Shown: piece by piece, positions 21,807 through 31,892 of the stretch
How the letters are laid out: every line of letters begins with the position of its first letter
Numbering within the stretch: position 1 is the stretch's first letter
Assembly (NCBI GenBank): GCA_020186115.1
Contig: WSYJ01000149.1
Coordinates: 496,001-560,000, forward strand
From: Histomonas meleagridis
Lineage: Eukaryota; Parabasalia; Tritrichomonadida; Dientamoebidae
Direction: 5' to 3'
DNA length: 64,000 nt
Notes under the pieces: generated by a model
The model's database searches: none
The model's input: the letters and a program-made list of their open reading frames with translations, nothing else
Told to the model about the DNA's origin: nothing
Program-made: the position numbers and the translations under genes

Positions 21807-22121
21807 ATGCCTCCACCAGGACCTCCACATCATCACCCAGGACCACCTCATCACCACCCACCAGGACCTCCTCCATTCCATCATCCACCTCCACCACATC
21901 CAGGGTTCCGTCCTCCTCCTCCACCTCCTCCAGTTTATCATCATCCACCACCACCACCTCCTCCACCAGTTTATCATCATCCGCCACCACCTCCTCCACC
22001 AGTTTATCATCACCCACCTCCACCACCACCTGGACCTTTCTTCCATCCACCTCCACCTCCACCACCACCTGGACCTTTCTTCCATCCACCGCCACCTCCA
22101 GGACCACCTCGCCGTTGGTAA
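21807..22121 (+). CDS. Small low-complexity Pro/His-rich protein
   Basis: 104 residues from ATG 21807; the frame is open upstream, but the initiator at 21795 lies inside that extension. The composition is almost only Pro, His and Gly with a few Val-Tyr, Phe, Arg and Trp. Repeats of the form PPPPPPPVYHHPP occur three times, then PPGPFFHPP twice, ending PRRW. There is no Lys, Asp, Glu, Ser or Thr. Polyproline runs could bind profilin, SH3 or WW domains, and clustered His could bind metal; both are inference. Sharp initiator spacing and a clean stop argue for a real gene. Open frames on the opposite strand are by-products of the repeat. Confidence 0.65.
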   Translation: MPPPGPPHHHPGPPHHHPPGPPPFHHPPPPHPGFRPPPPPPPVYHHPPPPPPPPVYHHPPPPPPPVYHHPPPPPPGPFFHPPPPPPPPGPFFHPPPPPGPPRRW

Positions 22122-23209
22122 AGCGTTTAATAGTAAAAAATACAAATGTACTAAATCTTTTAAGAAGGACACAATCAATTGAGTTTCGATACTGAATAAT
22201 ATTACTCCAAAATCAAAGAATAAGGACTATCTGGAGATGTCATACTAAGGTTTGTAATATCTGGATTGCAATTTTTCAATAAATCAGCTGATTTGCATAT
22301 TTTCGATATTTATTTGGATGAATTATAGTTAATAATAAGTGTAGTAGATAGTAAAAATAAGCTTTTAAAATTATATTTAAGTGGGAAAAAATCATGCTTG
22401 AAATATTTTCAATCACATAATATGGCTTTTTAGTAATGAACCGGACTGTTAATATAAAAAATAATTACATATTATAAAAATTTAGAAGTGTTATATTTAT
22501 TTTTAACCAAAATATATGCAACCTAAGAGAAAAAAATATTTTTTAGGTGTAAAGCATTTTTATCGTTCGGATTCAATTTTTCAAATACTCAGACCATTTA
22601 TGAATTCAAATTAATGTTTTCGTTTTAAGATATTTTGGTCTGATTATGCAAGTTTTTACATAATTTCATGAAATAAATCCCAATTTCACCATCATTACGG
22701 CATTTCTCAGAAAGTTAACAATATATCGCAAAATGTTGTGTTCGTTTGGTTAAATTTCAATTTTGAAAAGGAAATAATGTTAAACTATCAAATAAATATT
22801 GATGATAAATATTTTTGTGTAAAAAGATTGCAAAATCGTTCCCTGATGAACTCAAAAGTCGAGAAAATGAATTCAAAACGAACTTTAAACAATTCCTGGA
22901 TGTCGTTTTTGTAATCTTTTTGAAACACTCAATTTCCCAATGACTTTTGTTGTATCTTCTATAGAAATATACATAATAATTACTCATGAAACCACTAAAC
23001 ACAGTGCCATACCATAAGCAAAACATGAAAAAAGCGAATATCAAAATAAATAAATTCGAAAAATTTGTCGCAAATTGTGTTTCAAATTCATTCATTTATT
23101 TACCACATACAACAACTATCCCACGAGGTAACATTTGTACTCAGCTAATGTTCTGTTTTAAAATGTTAATTAAAATTCATAAAAGTTAAATTCAATTCAA
23201 TTGGCTTAT
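22122..23209. other. Long intergenic region with one doubtful small ORF
   Basis: About 1.1 kb of AT-rich sequence. A 112-residue minus-strand frame at 22757-23095 has a hydrophobic stretch (LFILIFAFFMFCLWYGTVF) but no recognisable family or promoter box. I treat it as unproven. Nothing else is visible. Confidence 0.4.
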
Positions 23210-24154
23210 TTATGCAATTGGGACGCAGGCCATTGATGCAACACCGCATTGGTTGTTCTTGTCCTTGATCATGCGGATGTAACCATCTTCACCCCATGAT
23301 GTGCCCCATGAGTTACGAACGATCCAGTAGTTTGTAGCACCATCTGAGCCATAACCAACAGCAGCAACACCGTGATCGAGGGATGTTGATGAGCAGCGTG
23401 TTTCATCATAGATACCACTGCTGTAGAGTTGGAAGCTGTAGTGTGAAGCATCGATAGCAATGCATGTTGGGCCATTGTTTGTAACCTTAGCAGCAAGATC
23501 ATCTTCATCATATGAAGCAACTTCGAGGTAGTCTGAGATTGAACCAACAGCCTTTGAAGCATCGAACTTGCATGAGCCTTGGACAGCCTTGTATGGATAG
23601 TCATCTTCGAGCATGAATTTACCATCTTGGTACCTGATAACATAGTCATAAGCGGATGTCATGAGACCACCATTGCAGCCATAGCATGTTGTAACGCAAT
23701 CAACAAGGTTTTGTTCTGAGAAGGAGAGGAGTTTGCCTGTCTTTAAGAAGTAAGCACCTTCAGCACCAGCGATAGCAGAGAATGCCCAGCATGAACCGCA
23801 GCTAGCTTGGTCCTTGATATCATTAACAGCACCCTTTTGACGCCAGTCGAGGGAACCATCGACCTTGAAGTTGGACTTTTTAGCCTTGCTAGCCTTGATT
23901 TGTGGAACAAATCCAAGGAGTGATTTGTATTCAGATGGTGTGTAAGCAGCAAACTTGTTCATGGCAAGCTTGAATGAGTGGGCTTGGTTGTGTTCTTGGA
24001 CAAGACGTTGGTTAGCCATCCAGACACCGAAACGTGTTTGATATTCATCGCCAGTGAAGAATTGGTTTGTGGAACGCATCCATGAAACGAAGGATTTTTC
24101 TTCGTGTGCTTGGTAGTATGCCGAGAAGGCAAGAGAAACAAGCAAGTGTAACAT
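23210..24154 (-). CDS. Cathepsin L-like cysteine protease (papain family C1A) preproenzyme
   Basis: 314 residues. A short signal peptide (MLHLLVSLAFSAYYQA) is followed by an I29-type propeptide (about 20-90). The mature enzyme starts near DWRQKGAVNDIKDQ. Catalytic residues are present: Gln in DQASCGSCWAFS, Cys near 120, His in LDHGVAAVGYG near 260 and Asn in RNSWGTSWGEDG near 281. Disulfide cysteines (CYGCNGG) are kept. Length equals that of other trichomonad cathepsin L-like enzymes, which are secreted or lysosomal and act in nutrition and host-tissue damage. The initiator is only a few bases before the ATG. Codon choice is noticeably less AT-rich than that of neighbours, as in a highly expressed gene. 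Confidence 0.95.
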   Translation of the reverse strand: MLHLLVSLAFSAYYQAHEEKSFVSWMRSTNQFFTGDEYQTRFGVWMANQRLVQEHNQAHSFKLAMNKFAAYTPSEYKSLLGFVPQIKASKAKKSNFKVDGSLDWRQKGAVNDIKDQASCGSCWAFSAIAGAEGAYFLKTGKLLSFSEQNLVDCVTTCYGCNGGLMTSAYDYVIRYQDGKFMLEDDYPYKAVQGSCKFDASKAVGSISDYLEVASYDEDDLAAKVTNNGPTCIAIDASHYSFQLYSSGIYDETRCSSTSLDHGVAAVGYGSDGATNYWIVRNSWGTSWGEDGYIRMIKDKNNQCGVASMACVPIA

Positions 24155-24161
24155 TTTGTGA
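24155..24161 (-). promoter_or_regulatory. Initiator (Inr) of the cysteine protease gene
   Basis: On the minus strand TCACAAA sits immediately before the ATG. Transcription from its A would leave a 5-nt leader, at the short end of what trichomonads use. Confidence 0.6.
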
Positions 24162-24680
24162 TGTCAACAGTTGTTGTTTTTTCCTCAACCGATGCTCTCA
24201 ATATTTGAATAATTTCAGTTAACTGAAAATGATTCTGAAAATTGAACGCAAACAAATTCGTTCCACGTTGTTTTGACATCGTTTTTAAAACTGGAATTAT
24301 ACACTAATTACTAAATGTATAGAGATATTTTTTGGGTTATCATTTTGTTATTATAATATAGAATATTTTATTTGCTATAAAATATGTTTCTCTTAAATAT
24401 TTATTGGGAAAGTTAAAAAGAAAAAAATATCTGGATCGTTTAAGGTGAACGTTTAAAAATTTAAAGTGGTCGGTTTAAGCCAACAGTGGAAACCGTCGAA
24501 ATTTTCTGTGTTGATTTTGAAGTAAAATATTTACGAAGCATTTCACTGTTTCACAAAACAACCATAGATCGTTTCAAGGACCATTAACCTAAAAAAGTTA
24601 TTGGACAATTAGCGTTAACACCGAAAGTATAATTTCAAAATATGTATGTTTAAATAAATAACAAATCAACGCACTGTAAT
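24162..24680. other. Intergenic region
   Basis: About 520 bases between the protease promoter and the 3' end of the SAP gene. It contains repeated CGTTTAA and AACCGTCGAA-like words (24435-24500). No ORF or RNA gene seen. Confidence 0.4.
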
Positions 24681-25244
24681 TCATATTTCTTCACAGTTTG
24701 GTCCTGGACACCAAAAAATCCTTGGTTTTGTGTTAGTTTTTTTGAATCTATTATTTATATAGTTGTGAAGTTGACATTCTTTTGGAAGCATTTGGAGTTC
24801 TTTTGTGCGGTTTTCGAAGTCGGCTTCTGTAACAAATTCTTGGTTTTGAAATTCGTTTTTTTGACATTCATCAAAAAAAGTTTGAGCGGCTTTCAAAGTC
24901 TTATAAGAGACATAACAAGAATTTAATTCTGGATCAAGTAATAATCCGTTTATTTGTCCATAAGACTCTAATTTTGATCTAAAGAGTAGAATGTCATCTA
25001 TTTGAGGAAGTTGGAATTTAATGCAACACGATGCCATGATTTTTCCATTTGCAGATGTACGGTGTGTAGAAGACGGTGATTGAATTTCGAACCAGAATTG
25101 GTATAATCTATCAACAAGCTCATGTTTTTTTCCTGTAGAATCCAAACCTAACTGTGTTAAAATTTCTTGCAGCTCGCTGACATTGTATTTGCGTAATTGT
25201 TCTCGTGTGAGAGTATCTGTTTCCAAGAGGTAACTCCAACTCAT
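24681..25244 (-). CDS. SAP-domain protein with an RRM-like segment
   Basis: 187 residues. A SAP motif is at about 14-50 (LRKYNVSELQEILTQLGLDSTGKKHELVDRL in outline), the helix-extended-helix fold that binds DNA or chromatin. Residues about 68-130 look like an RNA-recognition-type fold (a beta strand KIMASCCIKF, then a LLLDPELNSCYVSYKTLKAA pattern resembling RNP1-like spacing). SAP plus RRM is the layout of Acinus/SLTM-type splicing cofactors. The resemblance is to layout only. It would act in the nucleus. Confidence 0.65.
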   Translation of the reverse strand: MSWSYLLETDTLTREQLRKYNVSELQEILTQLGLDSTGKKHELVDRLYQFWFEIQSPSSTHRTSANGKIMASCCIKFQLPQIDDILLFRSKLESYGQINGLLLDPELNSCYVSYKTLKAAQTFFDECQKNEFQNQEFVTEADFENRTKELQMLPKECQLHNYINNRFKKTNTKPRIFWCPGPNCEEI

Positions 25245-25535
25245 GGTGTACGTTTATTATTTGGAAGAAAACTTTTATAAGAAAAAAGTTAACATCTCTT
25301 AGACTCCATATTATTTAAAACTACTTGTTAATTGAACTTTCTGTTTCTTTTACTTTGGCACGGTATATGTTATTAAGCAATTTATTTTTCGATGATTCAT
25401 ATGAAACATTTGCATTGTCATGTTTCGTCACATTGTTACACATTGGTTGTGGTGTATTTTTGTTACCATATTTTTATTACTCGAAAGAACTATTTCGCTT
25501 TATGGGGGTGTTTCTTTTCTATTTTTATTTGGTCA

Positions 25536-26183
25536 ATGAACGAAGCTTCGTTGGCTTATGAAGCACTCGAAGCTCAACTTGATAATATAATACCTTACAC
25601 AGCTATTAAATATGACGAACAGACATATTGGGAAGAAAAGTATTTAGCAAACAATGATGAAGAGTTTGAATGGTATCTCGATTGGGAGCAATTCAAAGAT
25701 AGTATTGCAAAATTCCTTCGTAAAGGAGGAGCAGCACTTGATGTTGGTTGTGGTAATTCATCTTTAGCAGCAGATTTGCAAAAAGATTTTTTTCAGAAAG
25801 TTTATGGAATAGATATTTCACAAAATGTAATTAAACAAATGAAGGAAACTTACCAAGGCAACAACAACTTAGTGTGGATAGTTGGAAATATTTTAAAAAC
25901 CAATTTCCCTTCAAATTCATTTGATGCAATCTTTGAAAAAGGAACAATTGATTCATTACTCTGTTCCAAATTCAACACAAAAAAAGCTAAACATGCAATT
26001 GCAGAAATTTCACGAATCTTAAAGCCTTCAGGTGTTTTCTTTTCTATTTCACATGGAGAGCCACAATTTCGAGAAGCTCTTTTCAAGACACAAGAAAATC
26101 TAATAACCTTAGTTCAAACAGAAAAAGTGCTTAAGCCATCTGGAAGTGGCTACTACTATATATACATTTTACGGAAATTATAG
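25536..26183 (+). CDS. Class I SAM methyltransferase, eEF1A lysine methyltransferase (EEF1AKMT4/METTL13)-like
   Basis: 215 residues from ATG 25536 (MNEASLAYEALEAQ). An upstream in-frame ATG at 25392 would add 48 hydrophobic residues with no family counterpart, so I prefer the shorter form. Motifs in order: QTYWEEKYLANN near 28, SAM-binding motif I DVGCGNSSLA near 69, and the family-specific FEKGTIDSLL near 134, then KHAIAEISRILKPSG. The EKGT(L/I)D signature is characteristic of the METTL13 and EEF1AKMT4 branch, which methylates lysines of elongation factor 1A. It is shorter than METTL13, which has two such domains. Confidence 0.8.
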   Translation: MNEASLAYEALEAQLDNIIPYTAIKYDEQTYWEEKYLANNDEEFEWYLDWEQFKDSIAKFLRKGGAALDVGCGNSSLAADLQKDFFQKVYGIDISQNVIKQMKETYQGNNNLVWIVGNILKTNFPSNSFDAIFEKGTIDSLLCSKFNTKKAKHAIAEISRILKPSGVFFSISHGEPQFREALFKTQENLITLVQTEKVLKPSGSGYYYIYILRKL

Positions 26184-26349
26184 ATATTTTTACATTTTTT
26201 CTTTATTTATAATTAAATCTTTCTTTAATGGGTTTTTAATATTTTTTCTGAAAATCAATACAATAATTAAAATTTAAATCTTTAATGCAAATAGACAGAT
26301 GGGGATGAATGTATTGACTTTCTATAAAACATTTCATTAAAAAACCAGA

Positions 26350-26431
26350 GGTACTATGGCCGAGTGGTCTAAGGCGATGGATTCAAGTCCCATTACCGAG
26401 AGGTGCGTGGGTTCGAACCCCACTGGTACCA
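26350..26431 (+). tRNA. tRNA-Leu (anticodon CAA)
   Basis: The acceptor arms GGTACTA and TGGTACC pair (one G-U), followed by discriminator A. The D arm is GCC...GGC. The anticodon loop TTCAAGT gives CAA, which reads UUG. A long variable arm (ACC GAGA GGT) is present, as expected for a class II tRNA. The T arm is GTGGG TTCGAAC CCCAC. Internal promoter boxes TGGCCGAGTGG (A box) and GGTTCGAACCC (B box) are intact. There is an A-C mismatch at position 31-39, next to the loop. No intron. Confidence 0.95.
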
Positions 26432-26437
26432 TTTTTT
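26432..26437 (+). terminator. RNA polymerase III terminator
   Basis: Six T residues directly follow the tRNA discriminator base; a second T run follows within ten bases. Confidence 0.8.
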
Positions 26438-26746
26438 GATTTTTTTAGTGTTAAAGGATTTTTTTTAACAAGTATGTTGTTTAACTCTAGGAAGTTACTA
26501 AGATTCGATTCAACTTGCATTTTCTTTTGTAAGAAGTTGTAACAATTAAAATTGATTTTATTTTTGATATAAATTCGATGAATTTAAATCGCAATTTTTT
26601 AATAAAAACAAAGGTTGCCTTGTAACATATGGAGTTCATTCAACAAATAAAACAATTTTTATTGTTCATTTTGTAAGCAGTATCCCCATATGGTCCAACA
26701 GTGAGAATTGACAGGACTCTGTTTGAATTCCAAGACCAGAGCTCAA

Positions 26747-27919
26747 ATGACAGACGTTATTCAGCCATCAAACGAACAGCCAGCAACTCCTGACACATCC
26801 AAATGGCCATTGCTTCTTAAAAACTATTCCAATCTTCAATGTAAAACCAATTTTTTCACACCAATTGGAAGTGGCCATTCACCATTAAAACGACCAATTC
26901 GTGAACATCTTAAATATGGTGTTCTCAATCTTGACAAGCCATCCAATCCATCATCCCATGAAATTGTTTCCTGGGTCAAACAAATATTACAAGTTGAAAA
27001 GACCGGACATTCAGGCACACTAGATCCCAAAGTCACAGGTGTTCTTATTATCTGTTTAGAGCGTGCCACACGTATTGCCAAAGCCCAACAAAATGCCGGT
27101 AAAGAGTATGTTGCTGTTCTCAAGTTATTTGATCATGTCACTTTACCTGATCTTGAGAATGCTGTTAAATTCCTTACAGGCCGTGTATATCAATGTCCAC
27201 CATTAATATCAGCTGTCAAGAAAGAACTTCGTGTTCGAAATATATACAAAGATGAAGTTATAGAATTTGACCAAGAGAATAATTTAGCCATTCTCAAAGT
27301 ATCGTGTGAAGCAGGCACATACATTCGAGTTTTATGTGAACATTTAGGGTTGATCTTAGGAGTTGGTGGTGAAATGGCAGAGCTACGACGTACGCGCACA
27401 GGGCACATCACAGAGAACACCGGCATGAACACAATGTACGATGTCTTAGATGCCAAATGGCTCTTAGACACCAAAGGCGACGAATCGTATCTTCGCCGAG
27501 TCGTCAAGCCATTAGAATGGATGTTAACTCAATACAAACGAATTGTAATGAAGGACTCATCAGTCGACGCAGTGTGTCACGGCGCTAAAGTTATGATTCC
27601 TGGTATACTTCGATTTGAGAACGGAATCGAAGTTGACGAAGTTGTTGTGATCATAACGACGAAAGGAGAAGCAATCGCATTGGGGATTGCGTTAATGACG
27701 ACAGAGCAAATGTACAATAGTGACCATGGGTTCGCTGCAAAGATTAAGCGAGTCATCATGGACAGAGGCACATATCCGAAGTGTTGGGGCAAGGGCCCAG
27801 TCGCACAGGAGAAGAAGAGGATGATAAAGGCAGGACTGCTCAACGAGAAGGGGAAGCCAAACGAGAAAACACCCGCAAATTGGGTAAGGAATTACCTCGA
27901 AGGGAAACTGAATCAATGA
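26747..27919 (+). CDS. CBF5: Dyskerin/Cbf5, pseudouridine synthase of H/ACA RNPs
   Basis: 390 residues from ATG 26747 (MTDVIQPSN); the frame upstream has only a TTG. The N-terminal DKCLD region ([22 protein letters not shown]) is followed by the catalytic TruB motif [22 protein letters not shown], with the catalytic Asp near residue 93. Next come [14 protein letters not shown] and the C-terminal PUA domain ([20 protein letters not shown], then [11 protein letters not shown]). All are standard for the enzyme that isomerises uridines in rRNA and snRNA guided by H/ACA RNAs in the nucleolus. Length is close to the archaeal and yeast core enzyme; a long Lys-rich tail is missing. Confidence 0.95.
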   Translation: MTDVIQPSNEQPATPDTSKWPLLLKNYSNLQCKTNFFTPIGSGHSPLKRPIREHLKYGVLNLDKPSNPSSHEIVSWVKQILQVEKTGHSGTLDPKVTGVLIICLERATRIAKAQQNAGKEYVAVLKLFDHVTLPDLENAVKFLTGRVYQCPPLISAVKKELRVRNIYKDEVIEFDQENNLAILKVSCEAGTYIRVLCEHLGLILGVGGEMAELRRTRTGHITENTGMNTMYDVLDAKWLLDTKGDESYLRRVVKPLEWMLTQYKRIVMKDSSVDAVCHGAKVMIPGILRFENGIEVDEVVVIITTKGEAIALGIALMTTEQMYNSDHGFAAKIKRVIMDRGTYPKCWGKGPVAQEKKRMIKAGLLNEKGKPNEKTPANWVRNYLEGKLNQ

Positions 27920-28259
27920 TTTTAATAAAGAAATTATTCAAAGTGAAAATTCGTTTAAGTAAATTTTAAATTTAAATTTTGTTGAAGTTCTGTTTTGATA
28001 AATGAATAGAATACAAAATAAAAATTATATCCATATCGAACATGTGTTCAGTGTTATGCAATTGCATCAAAAATTTCTTGAAAATTTATATTTTGCTGAA
28101 GTTCTGATTTTGATATATTAGTGCCCATATTTAACAGGTTAGCAGTGATATTATGCAGCTAATTAAAAACACAACATATCTCATGATAAAAATATTATTC
28201 AAATTATAAATTTAAGTTTCACCGATTTTTTTTTACTTAAATAAGCAAATGTTTTTATG
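27920..28259. other. Convergent intergenic region with a direct repeat
   Basis: About 340 bases. A roughly 30-nt imperfect direct repeat (containing TGAAGTTCTG and TTTTGATA) occurs at about 27970-28000 and 28085-28117. Nothing else seen. Confidence 0.5.
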
Positions 28260-30575
28260 TTAAATATGATTAATGAATTTTTCTTTTTTGAAATCATCAG
28301 CAAATGGATCTTCATCAATATTATTCGTTGATGTTCCCATTGCAAATGTATTTTCTTTTTCATTTTGATTTTCTTCGAAACTTTTTGCTTCTTGTTCATT
28401 ACTTATTTGTTTCTTATTATGAATTCGCATCAAAACTATGATAAGTATTGCAATTATTACAATTACGACAACTGCAACGCAAACACTTATAATTATAATT
28501 GTGTTTCTATTATCATCATTAATATTTTCATTTTGATATATAATTGTAAAGAAATTACTATAATATATGTAATAAGTCGAATATACAACAACAGTATATT
28601 CGTAATAAATAAATTCACTCAAAACATAAGTTAATGCCGAATTAAAAATAGAAACAGAAAATGAATTCGAATACGTCGAATTATAAATTTTTATTGTTTG
28701 CGTAATAGATAATGATTGTGTTAATGTTATTGTATTCGTTAATGTTATACCATTCGAATATGAAAAAGTAAATGAATTCGAAACAACAAATGAAATTTCA
28801 TATGACTTTGTTAGTGTATTCGTCTTAGTGAATGTATTCGACTTAGTGAACGTATTCGACTGAGTAAATGTGTTTGAGTATGTGTTCGATCGTGTGAACG
28901 ATTGCGTCGGTGGGAGACATTCATCAATGACTTTTCCTTTACTGACTTTTATACCGCAGAATGTTTGGCCGTTATATGAATCGATTGTCATGACACTTCT
29001 GATTAAATTGTTGTTATCAAATACATTCGATGTATTCGTTGGGACTGTTTCGCCATAATAAAAAATACATGTGAGATTGCAGCATGATGCAAATGCTTTG
29101 CTTCCAACTGACGTTATATTGCATGGAATTTCAATGTTCCTTAATGAAATACAATTACAGAATGCATTAATATCAATTACACTGACATTTGTTGGGAATG
29201 TATATGTTTCGTTTGTTTTCCCGCATGGATAACATATAATTTTAGTGACGTTTTTGTTATATAAAATCCCATCTTCGTTATAATTGCAATAATTTGCGTT
29301 TTCGCTGGAAACTTTAATCATTTGAAGGTTGGTACAAAATTCAAATGAAGAAATTCCAATTCCTGTTACTTTATTGGGAATTGTAATATTTACTAATGAT
29401 GTGCAATATGAAAATGCATAAGTTCCAATTCTTTCCACATTTTCTCCAATAAAAACTATTCTCAAATTAGAACATGATGAAAATACATAATTTCCAATTT
29501 CTGTTACTTTGTTTGGAATTGTAATATTTACTAATGATGTGCAATATGAAAATACAGAAGTTCCAATTGTTGTTACATTTTCTCCAATAAAAACTATTAT
29601 CAAATTAGAACATGAATAAAATGCATAAATTCTAATGTCTGTTACTTTGTTTGGAATTGTAATATTTACTAATGATGTGCAATATGAAAATACAGAAATT
29701 CCAATTGTTGTTACATTTTCTCCAATAAAAACTATTCTCAAATTAGAACATGATGAAAATGCAGAATTTCCAATTAAAGTGATTGATTCATTCATTTTGA
29801 TACTTTCCAAATTATTCCACTCATAAAAACAATTATCTCCAATTCCAGTGATGGAACCTCCAATAATAACATGAATTGTTTCATTTTTATATAACATTCT
29901 ATTATCATAATCTGTTGAATTTGAAATAGTAAGTGTTTTAGTTGAATTATCAAAAGTTGAGAAACATTTTGTGAAAAATGTAAAAAGAAAAATCAAACAA
30001 AAATTTTCATTTCGATGTATTTTATGGAATTTATATAGTAAAAAAGATGTAATTGAACAAAAATTATATAAAAGCAAAAAGATAAAAGATAAAATCAAAT
30101 AAATGACATTGATTTTAAAGATACAAAAATTGTTTTCTTTTAAAATAATATTAAAAATAAAATCAAATATTTGAGATTTGAAAATTTTATGATTTGATAA
30201 ATGAGAATGAAAAGGTAATGAATGGGCATATGCTTGGTTGAAATAAAAAGAACAATTTGTTAAAAAAATTAAAGGGAAATATAATTTGTTATGAAAATTT
30301 AAAGATTGATGATAATCATAAATCAAACTGTTGAATTTTTTGGAGGAAGTATGATTAAATGACAAAAGCATGTTCCTAAGAGGCGATAGGATCTGCCCTT
30401 TTTTGATTTGGTGTAGTTGATATTGAAAATTTAAATGATAATTACAAATAATATTGAAAATAGTTTTACTTAGAGTGATAACATAGAAGAAGGTATGGGA
30501 AAGCGATGTCCTTGTAGCAAGATATGATGTTTTATTCGTGTGTTTCAAAATGTTCGTTCTGGTTTGAAATGACAT
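28260..30575 (-). CDS. BspA-like leucine-rich-repeat surface protein, copy 1
   Basis: 771 residues. An N-terminal region of about 195 residues contains several hydrophobic stretches; the last (FCLIFLFTFFTKCF) lies right before the ectodomain and could act as a signal anchor. Then come TpLRR/BspA-type repeats of about 23 residues (IGNSAFSSCSNLRIVFIGENV, SLVNITIPNKVTEIG), then a Ser/Thr/Asn stalk of repeated TFTKSN units. One transmembrane helix follows (IIIISVCVAVVVIVIIAILIIV), and a cytoplasmic tail. The tail holds EDPFADDF, which combines DPF and FxDxF-type endocytic adaptor motifs. BspA proteins act at the cell surface, probably in adhesion. A near-identical ectodomain is encoded at 32435-34783. 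Confidence 0.85.
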   Translation of the reverse strand: MSFQTRTNILKHTNKTSYLATRTSLSHTFFYVITLSKTIFNIICNYHLNFQYQLHQIKKGQILSPLRNMLLSFNHTSSKKFNSLIYDYHQSLNFHNKLYFPLIFLTNCSFYFNQAYAHSLPFHSHLSNHKIFKSQIFDFIFNIILKENNFCIFKINVIYLILSFIFLLLYNFCSITSFLLYKFHKIHRNENFCLIFLFTFFTKCFSTFDNSTKTLTISNSTDYDNRMLYKNETIHVIIGGSITGIGDNCFYEWNNLESIKMNESITLIGNSAFSSCSNLRIVFIGENVTTIGISVFSYCTSLVNITIPNKVTDIRIYAFYSCSNLIIVFIGENVTTIGTSVFSYCTSLVNITIPNKVTEIGNYVFSSCSNLRIVFIGENVERIGTYAFSYCTSLVNITIPNKVTGIGISSFEFCTNLQMIKVSSENANYCNYNEDGILYNKNVTKIICYPCGKTNETYTFPTNVSVIDINAFCNCISLRNIEIPCNITSVGSKAFASCCNLTCIFYYGETVPTNTSNVFDNNNLIRSVMTIDSYNGQTFCGIKVSKGKVIDECLPPTQSFTRSNTYSNTFTQSNTFTKSNTFTKTNTLTKSYEISFVVSNSFTFSYSNGITLTNTITLTQSLSITQTIKIYNSTYSNSFSVSIFNSALTYVLSEFIYYEYTVVVYSTYYIYYSNFFTIIYQNENINDDNRNTIIIISVCVAVVVIVIIAILIIVLMRIHNKKQISNEQEAKSFEENQNEKENTFAMGTSTNNIDEDPFADDFKKEKFINHI

Positions 30576-31094
30576 AAAGAGTTGCGGTCGTCAGTTTCAG
30601 GTTTCTTGGTTACAGTAACTGAAATTGACAATTTGCAGGTTCCAAATATGTAAATTTTTTTTATATATCGAAATATAATAATGAATAAAAAATTTTGCCT
30701 TTGCTTGCTGCTTTGCTATTCAGAACGTGCATTGGTTTAGAAGATATTTTTGTTTTAATTGCGGAATATTTGAATACAAAACAACGACTGAACCCATCCT
30801 AAAAAACTAAGGAATTGATAGAATTCGTTTAGTTTACATAAGTAAACATTTTAATACTCACTTTTTGATAAATATGTCACTTTTATACAATAAAACGGTT
30901 ATGATCCACTTTGCGCACGACCGTTTAGCAAAGATTGAATTTCTGCCATTGGTTGCATCGACTTATATTTTTTTTGATGTCTACGGGAAATTTAGCAGAC
31001 CCAACATCAAGTGCAAAAGACAAAATGCATCTATTACAGAAATACAATTCGAATTTGAGTTTAACTTCACGATTTTGAACATAGTTTACAATTC
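30576..31094. other. Intergenic region between BspA copy 1 and the kinase relic
   Basis: About 520 bases. A GACCGTT lies at 30918-30924. An 87-codon plus-strand frame (30865-31128) has no family signature and overlaps the glycine-loop region of the relic in another frame, so I do not call it a gene. Confidence 0.4.
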
Positions 31095-31562
31095 AAAGCG
31101 AAATTGGAAAAGGAATGAATGGAACTGATTCCCCAGATATTAGCAATTCTTCTGGGAAAAGTTATGGATAAAACCCATTAAAAATATTTCTTTTGATAAT
31201 GTTTTTAATGAAATCTAGATATTATCACAAATTTCGCACCCCAATGTTATCAAATGTTTTGACATATGATTTGAGCACAATCCACAAAAGGACAACATAT
31301 CATTATATATTCAATTGGAGTTATGATCAAACTTCCTAAATTTGATATTTATAGCCTTGGAATCATTTTCCCCGAAGTTTTTGGTTCATTTAATACTCAA
31401 ATGTCGAAAATAAAAACTATAAAACAACTTCAGGACAACGGCGAAGCGAACATAAATGCTGCCGAAAAACCAAAATCACTTATCAGCAAAATGACTGATA
31501 AGGAATCAAGCAAAAGACCAAACTCTGACAAAGTTATCAGTGCACTTGAGTCTTTGCTTTAA
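31095..31562 (+). pseudogene. Decayed eIF2-alpha-kinase-like protein kinase
   Basis: A single kinase-like reading can be followed only across stops and frame changes. A glycine loop EIGKGMNG is at about 31100. An IKPIKNISFDNVFNEI segment, equivalent to the Lys region, is near 31172. Then ILSQISHPNVIKCFDI and FEHNPQKDNISLYIQLEL follow, interrupted by TAG (about 31217), TGA (about 31268) and TGA where Cys is expected (about 31324). The frame jumps directly to KFDIYSLGIIFPEVF with the whole catalytic loop and DFG missing, and ends in KRPNSDKVISALESLL. The HPN...LYIQ pattern resembles PERK/GCN2-type eIF2-alpha kinases. No functional kinase is possible. Confidence 0.7.
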
Positions 31563-31892
31563 AATAAATAAATTAATATGAAAAACCAATTAATTAATGT
31601 ATTGGTAAAAAATGACTATTAGGAAAATATTCCTAAAGATATAAAAACCAATTTTTATATTGGATATGTTTTTTTAATACAAACTTTTTTTTTTAAATTA
31701 TTTTTTATTTCGAAATGAAATTGTGTAAATGTGTTAGAAATTCTTTTGATTTTCTGGCCGAAGAATCGATAAAGAGAGCGGATATATGATAAACTTCTTA
31801 ACATAATATTCATTTCTCAGATTTTTGGATCTTAAAACATTAATTTGCAATTCATGAAGTTAAAGATTGTACTTAATTAAACAATTTCGATC

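Noticed and set aside
21757-22178. Two open frames on the strand opposite the Pro/His gene (Val/Glu/Asp-rich and Trp/Arg-rich)
   Set aside because: They are by-products of the CCA/CCT/CAT repeats; no initiator or family support.
22757-23095. 112-residue hydrophobic minus-strand frame
   Set aside because: No family, promoter box or codon bias; AT-rich DNA often yields such frames.
25392-25535. Upstream start for the methyltransferase
   Set aside because: The 48 added residues are a His/Cys/aromatic-rich hydrophobic stretch with no counterpart in the family.
30865-31128. 87-residue plus-strand frame near the kinase relic
   Set aside because: It overlaps the relic's glycine-loop region in another frame and has no recognisable domain.
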